From Onchidella celtica (taxonomy: Eukaryota; Mollusca; Gastropoda; Systellommatophora; Onchidiidae): a DNA stretch of 64,000 nucleotides. Position 1 is the first letter of the stretch, and each line of letters begins with the position of its first letter. Positions 57,422 through 64,000 of this stretch are shown here, in pieces. The stretch covers positions 35,342,084-35,406,083 of the forward strand of contig OZ007570.1 in the NCBI GenBank assembly GCA_963931925.1. The letters are read 5' to 3'. Under the pieces are notes generated by a model that worked only from the letters and a program-made list of their open reading frames with translations, was not told where the DNA came from and ran no database searches. A program made the translations under genes and the position numbers.

Positions 57422-60400
57422 ACACTAGTAAGTTTCTTATATAACTCACATGGATGTTTAGTAACAGCCCTGTTTTCCCCAATGCTTGACGTGATATTAA
57501 TGACTGTGTTACTTTTTCCTCCGAGGCCTGTGCATACGTTTTAAGCTGGGTCTTGCCAGTTGGGCTTTAAACTTTTTGTGCATGCAGGTTATTATTATTC
57601 TTAATTCTTGTTATTATTATTTGTTTCATTTCGTGGATAGTAACGTCTTAGCAGCAGCGGCTGTTGCAGCTTTGCCAGAATAGTGGTGGTAGCATTTGGA
57701 GCATTCATAGAGTGGTGCTTGGGTAAGTTGTGAGGGATACATAGACTCTTATTATTTATCTTCTGGCTTACCTGTCAGGTAGATATAGGCTCACGTGCAT
57801 TACGTAACGTGACACCATTTTGATATTCAATCCCTCAAGGCCAGATATAGTCAAATATTAGTTTAAGGAATCTGAAAGTGTCACAGTTTGTCAGCTTATG
57901 TGGGGAAAGGCACAGAAAGATCAGGAGGATTTATCAGTTCCATTATTTTTATTATCGCAAGTGAAACATTTGGAACGCATCTTTCAATAGCAGAGGATAC
58001 CGCCGCGCAAGGACTTGGAGCTAAAATTTAACCTTTATTAAACTCTCAAAATCCCAGCCTCTTCGCATCGTGCACTTTGGAACGAAATCAGTAGTCCAGA
58101 ACGAAATTCTTTTCGCTGTTTAGGATCTTTTCAATAAATAGGTCACCTTTCTGGCATATCCCGAAGATGCTGACAGAATTATTGTATCAAAACACCCGAG
58201 CGAACTACATGTAGTATACTTTCCTAACCACTTCGTAAAATTCTGTCATGCAAAATTCTTCATCAGTAATAACGAATTGTCTACCGTTCAACAGAAGTAG
58301 ACCAAACCTTGGGTCAAGTTGTCTTCCAGATACGGGGCATTTATTTGAACACAGTAGGAACAAAAATAGGGTATCTATGAATAGGAAAAGTCGAGACAGT
58401 GAAATTTGAATCCGAGTCATTCACTTCACGGGTCAATGTGACCGGGGTCGTGACATTGACCTTGAAGGCAGCGTTTTTGGTACGCTGGTGTAAAGTACAC
58501 TTTACTGAAACAGCCTTGACCTTTGCTTACATTCTTACCTGTGCTACTATTCAAAGTCAGAATCCGTCCGTACAGTCACAGGAGCGGAAACTTTGCAGAA
58601 TTTTCAAAGGTGAAGCCTAATGACTGCGTAAATAGCATGACGCTTAAATATCACACAGCCACCACACAGAAAACTTTCATGAGTGTGTACTATAGTACTA
58701 CAGAAATAGAAAAGACATTTCGATAAAGTATAATTATCATCTTTTGCCTTTACCGTCTCTGCCACCCAATGGCATAGATTAAGTTTACAGCCCAGCGCAT
58801 TATATAAACACTGCTTGCGTTACTCTGAGAAGTGGCTTACCAGTGTTATTGGATGTCAAAAGACGCGAGTCTTCAGGTGGAATAAACTAAGGACGCGATT
58901 CCAACAGAAACTTGCTAATGGCACAAATCATGCAAGGTTGATTTGATATTTTAACACAATAAATCGCAACGGCAGTGTACGAGAGTAGACATTACATAGA
59001 GATTATGCAGAAAGAGTAACATTGTGAATACATAAATTACATTGTGTATGCTTCTAAAATTCTGCCTGCAATAGATCTTTAAATGCTTAAACACTTCATT
59101 GTATTGCCACAGCTTGGGGTTCTTGTAACTTGTCTGTGCGAGAGTGTATAATATATAATATAACATAACATTTTCACTGAAGAGAGAAAAAACAAATGAG
59201 CGTGGAAGCCATTACTCTGTCATCATTTGGTAGCAGGCTCTTTAATCTTGACCCCCCCCCCCCTCATGCAACAGGTCACGAATAATCCTCTCTGTCCCCC
59301 CAAGAAATGAATAATTAAACAAACAAATAGATAAGAAGCAACCAGATACTATTACTAGTATTGGTATCGATCATTATATTTGTAAGTTACGTTATATTCT
59401 CATTTGGAGTGTTGCCATCGCCAGCGATGCATTAGCGACATCACTCACGTTTACGAGCTCTGTATGTTAACAGCTGTGACGAGCACGGCATGCGGTGACG
59501 TCAGTTTCGTTGCGTGCAGTTTCAGAAATAAACAAAATTCTAGTTTTGTGCCAGTGGTTGTGGAAAATTAGAATTCTGGCCCAGTTTCCTGGAGCCAATG
59601 AACTGCCGGTGAAATGTGAACGCACGAGACATAAAGTTGACTGTGCACAAGTGGAACTTGGCATTTGCCGAGGAGCCAGGAAAGCACGTGGTTCGTTTGA
59701 ATTTGTTGTTGGGATTGATCTCGAACAGGGATTTCGTAACTCCTCTTACGTTAAGAACTGAAGGAGATAATCTGAATGTGAGTATTGTGCAATCGGCTAG
59801 TTTTGCTCAGGATGGTTTAGTCAATGGGGACTTTTCTAGAAGAAGAAGAAAAAGAGGCAAACTTGACAGTATCGTCGGGTATTTGCAATTTGCCATACTG
59901 TTGAATGCGCATTTTTGCCATTTCGAGAAACTGAGGATTGAAGTTTGGTCGGCAAAAGAGCTAAAACCCATGTAGCATTACGTCACAAACACAAATCTCG
60001 AAAAGCTTTTAACCGATTGGAATGACACCTATACGTAATGAAATTAACTATTGGGATATAGCTTATGCATTATGAAATTAGGAGTGAGAGAACCACTTTC
60101 ATGGCAAAAGCTCAAAATCTGCTAAATATCGCATACAACAATATGGCAGATACCTCTCCTAGTGTTTATATTGTTATTTCACAACTCTTGTGTAAACTTT
60201 TCCTTCATGGACTGAAGATCGAAGGATACACGTTCGGGCTGTGTGTAAGTTTTCGTGCAATCGGGGTCAATCTGTCGCGCCGAATGGTAGATAACAACAG
60301 CAAATCTGTGGTTTCGTTCCTGGGGATAGACAACAGATTGCTTTAGGTCATTTGCGTGTGTCATACAATGATGCGTATACTACAAGTGTGGAAATGATTC

Positions 60401-62400
60401 TTGTTTTGCCATATATTCGTGTCAAATGCTCATCTGCTTTGATACCGGTAGTCGTCAAAACTGGCTTAGGTTTATTTTGTTCATTTATTTATCCTGATGC
60501 TATTCTAATTCATCTCATCCTAACTTCTTTTATCAACTTATATAATCACCTTTGTACACCTTCTTCGTTCGTCCAGTCCTTCCCTCATTGCTGCATCCGA
60601 CAGTTATGTCTGATCCCTGTCTATCTAGTATTTTGCAGGCATACAGAGGCTATACATGAATCCGAGTTTATATTACAATATTTCCAAACTGCCCCCAATT
60701 GTTTGATCTCTCTGTCTGTCTGCCTGTCTCCCCCCCCCCCCCTCTCTCTCTCTCTGTATTTCTGTCTGTCTGTCTGTCTGTCTGCCCCGACCCAGCTCTG
60801 TCCCTCCCTCTCCCCTCACGGGTGGTTGGCTTCTGTCACATCGTTCTGTTACATTCCGCATAATCCTCTTATCTTGCGTTTTCCTAGCACAGTGTGACGT
60901 TATCATGTCGACGTGTTTTCTGCAGACTCCCAACTGCAACTCTTTCTCCTCAGTGTGTCCCCGTCTCCGTCTTTCTCTCTGTTTCTTTTTCTACGCCCAC
61001 ATACATGTACATGCTATACATACATGCATGCATAGGCCTACACATACGTACTATAATATAATATACAATACAAACACAAATATCACATATGGGCTAGATC
61101 CATGTCTTTCGTTCTAACCAATAATAATAATTTTAAAAAATGATCATGTTAAATTCAAATTAAGGATTGGCCCAGACGCACCGAGCGAGGCAATGGTGTT
61201 AGCATTGAATGCGGTGTAATGATTAATCTCTCCATCGAGGTGAAAAGTGCACCATAGGACAGGTAACCGGTGTACATGATACCTGAACGTGTCGGGATGC
61301 AGAACAGGCTGACTGAAAACACCTGTATAAGAAGGTGGTCTAGATCTATATAATTCAATGTATGTATTTTTGTATTGTGTGAGGAAAGTCGCATTCATGT
61401 ACATGTACTGGAGATGATCGCAATTCCCCGAAGAAATCCGTGTGCGATGCTCGAGCCTGGACATGTGAAAGAGAAAACTGACAGAAAAACGACAGTATGG
61501 GGGTTTGTGGAGTAGGAAGAAGAGGTCAGGGATGGATAGCCGTAAATCCTGGTCCCCCAGCTGCACTAAATCATTTCTGTCTTGCCATCATTACCTTATA
61601 ATTGCATGTATTATTATGTACTCCTTTATAAAACTATATATTTTACGTGTTATTTGTTTTGGGAATTTTGACGTGCATATTACTGGGAAAAAAATATTTA
61701 AAAATTCACGCTACAAATGACACTGTAATAAATCAAATACATTAATTTATTAAATGAAACGGTTTAAGTAATTCTTGCATTGGCCCGGTGTCATAAACCA
61801 CGATTGTACGGGAACGTCTTGAAACCGTCTTGATATCTCAAAATTTATAAATGGGGATTAGGTTTGGTTCCAAACAGGAGTAGTGGTCCCATGCTAGAGT
61901 ACCGGGTCTCAGTGTTGGACCTTAAGACTTATGGACTATACCCACGACATCTATAGAACATAATTTGAGAGAATTTCATGTCTCATTCTTGTAGGGAATT
62001 TCATGTCTCATTCTTGCCCACTAGGACGACAGAGCTGTTAATTAAAATAACAGTACATTACGATTTAAAAACGCACCGGTTTGCTCAATGCAGGCCATTG
62101 CCATTAGGCCATCCTGTGTAGTAAGTTCCCTGAGTTTATGCCATGCACGTAGGGGAATTTGTTGCGCTCCTAGACAGGCAAGCCAGTCACCGGCAGCTAT
62201 GTTACGGATCTAGCGTTCCTTTGTGGCAGCATCGAACTACTTCACACACAGTGCATTGACTGTCTATGCGTGGAGGTAAATTTCTTTATCGTCGTTTGTA
62301 TGTGTCATCTTTCAAAAGCTCGGAGCCGCGTAGCGTGTTGCAGGTACATGTATTTCGTTGTTGCCTTCGTGTAAACTACGTTCTTTGCCCTCGTGAAGTC
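57422..62400. other. Unassigned mostly unique DNA
   Basis: Open frames at 59616-59975, 60065-60346 and 60352-60897 (+) follow each other, but show no known domain. The last is partly low complexity (CTGT and poly-C at about 60710-60785). A poly-C tract lies at 59252-59262. No RNA gene is seen. Confidence 0.45.
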
Positions 62401-62545
62401 TTGAGTTTGGAGAGAGCATGATATCGGCATGATAAAGGTCACACTGTGCTAGGAAGAATTAAGCAATCCGATAGAACCATAGTAAAATGACAGGACAGAA
62501 GGAGACCCTACCACGTACCAGATGCGCCCACCAACCACCCGTGTC
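62401..62545 (+). repeat. Interspersed repeat, pairs with 28365-28515
   Basis: TTGAGTTTGG, GGTCACACTGTGCTAGGAAG, ATGACAGGACAGAAGGAGAC and GCCCACCAACCACC occur in the same order as at 28365-28515. The pair is diverged. Confidence 0.65.
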
Positions 62546-64000
62546 TATAGACAGAGCGAAATGTGATATGGATCTTCACAAATTACGAAAACGAACAGGC
62601 ACACACTTTTCACCGTAATTTAAGATGCAGTGTTATCCTTCGGTCAGCCATAGATTCATTACACCAGGTGTGCGAAACGAACCGAGGCATGGCCCTTCGT
62701 TAATTTATTTACATAAGTACAAAATTTGCTTAATTTACGGTAACCATCTGCCCTATTATATATAATAATAGGGGGCAAATTTTCACTGTGGTTCGCGAGG
62801 AGACATTTTCATCATTTCAGGCAAGCCAATCTAACGCCATTTGTCGTGTTTAATGTTTAGATCTAGAGATGCCAGTCACTTGATTATCAATATCGTGTTT
62901 TTGAAGATGATTGCAAGTATATTAAGAAAGAGAAATTTACGATTGCAGCACACCTTTCCCTATTCGTCATTTAGTAACAGCTGTATGGCCTTTACATTTT
63001 GTACACCTCATGCAGCCAACACAGAATGGATGAACATCTTCTGGACTCCCCACCGCATGAAATTCACCCAAACGTGAGGTGTAAAGTGCTCTCTTATAAT
63101 TACGTTAATTTTAGTTTCCATCAGTGGCTGCAGCTGACAGCATGCATCAGAACACAAAATTCAAGCTTATTATGCTTCTCGTTAATTAAAAAAAAAAATT
63201 GCCCAATGTGAGCGCCGCCGCAGTGCCCACCTGCTGTTTATTAAATTGTTAAATTAGCGAAGTAGAAGGGATGAGCTGAGGGCGGGATGCTCACTGTAAT
63301 GGGATGAAGTAGGCTTAGGTAGGCTGACTAATTAAGTAGGTTCAAAGATATTCATGCAGGTGTTACTTGGTTTCCAAATAGTTTTAAGCTTGCAGTATTT
63401 GCTCATGTCTTCCCGGAATGATGGGAACTCATGACCTAATTTGAGCGTTAGTAATCAGTTCTGGCGTTAGCGTAATCACGAAACGAAGTTTTTTTCCGGA
63501 TTTTTAAACGCCAGATAGGCCACTGACACTGACTTTTGAATTCGGGGCCATCACTAGCATGAATGAATCCAGTGAAGTGCTTATCTGTAACATTGGTTGC
63601 TATTTGTGTCAAGTACTCCACAGTTTTTCTACTGACATAAGCCATGTGCTATAAATACCCCCTTTTAGAAGGTCAAACTTTACTGTCTGTCTAAGCTCAT
63701 GTGCATCGAACGTTCAGATTCTATCCAACAGTGATTGCTGTAATTTGTGTTCGAAATGCCAAAGTTCTGTACTTAGACGGTCATTAGCTAAACATAATCG
63801 TTCGTGAAAGACAGCAGATTTCAGCAAGTACACCAAGGTTACAAATTATCTACGCCTATACATCTTGTGTTACAGTTCCGACCATAGATAACAAATTTCC
63901 ACAAGTTATTCCAGTCACTGAATGCTCGCATGTGTTGTAACGTTCCGAGACTTACTTTAAATAGCCAAATGCACCACTGTCAGTGTGTCAGTGGAATTTT
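62546..64000. other. Unassigned DNA at window end
   Basis: No gene, repeat family or RNA is recognised. Confidence 0.5.

Noticed and set aside
59495..60897. Run of consecutive open frames as a host gene
   Set aside because: No domain, no clear splice sites, and the last frame is partly simple repeat; kept only as unassigned.

Overview
This is eukaryotic, AT-rich, intron-bearing DNA. It carries a gap of 200 N (19252-19451), many microsatellites and dense layers of transposable elements. The tRNA-derived SINE, the RTE-like and L2/CR1-like LINE pieces and the recurring TTTGAGTTTGGG...GCGCGTCG repeat suggest an animal, most likely a lophotrochozoan and perhaps a gastropod mollusc. That assignment rests on memory of repeat style, not on a search. 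I recognise no host gene with confidence; every protein I can name belongs to a mobile element. Layout: 1-6.5 kb holds low-complexity DNA, one SINE, a palindromic MITE and two copies of a GACTCA-rich repeat. 6.5-12.4 kb is a nest of elements: a PIF/Harbinger DNA transposon (6770-10830) sits inside a hAT-like MITE (6739-10981, exact 8-bp target duplication), and this lies between two nearly identical 195-bp repeats, the second split by a Helitron (11750-12215). 13.8-14.9 kb is a TAA-flanked Harbinger-type MITE holding a LINE 3' end. 16.3-18 kb is minisatellite. 23.5-26.7 kb is a decayed DNA transposon of about 3.2 kb with subterminal repeats. 28-41 kb contains LINE fragments, SINEs and four hAT-like elements. 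41-53 kb is mostly unique DNA. 53.36-57.41 kb is one near full-length LINE with an intact 1043-codon endonuclease/reverse transcriptase frame. 57.4-64 kb is mostly unique. The most notable object is the Harbinger element. Its two genes, a DDE transposase (+) and a MADF/BESS DNA-binding protein (-), are interdigitated: exon 2 of each lies inside the intron of the other, on opposite strands. Splice signals and reading phase agree for both. Element age can be partly ordered from the nesting: hAT MITE before Harbinger, 195-bp duplication before Helitron. In known PIF/Harbinger systems the MADF or Myb-like partner carries the transposase into the nucleus and onto the element ends; that role is inferred here from the family. 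The transposase has one in-frame stop after its catalytic residues, so this copy is probably recent but no longer fully functional.
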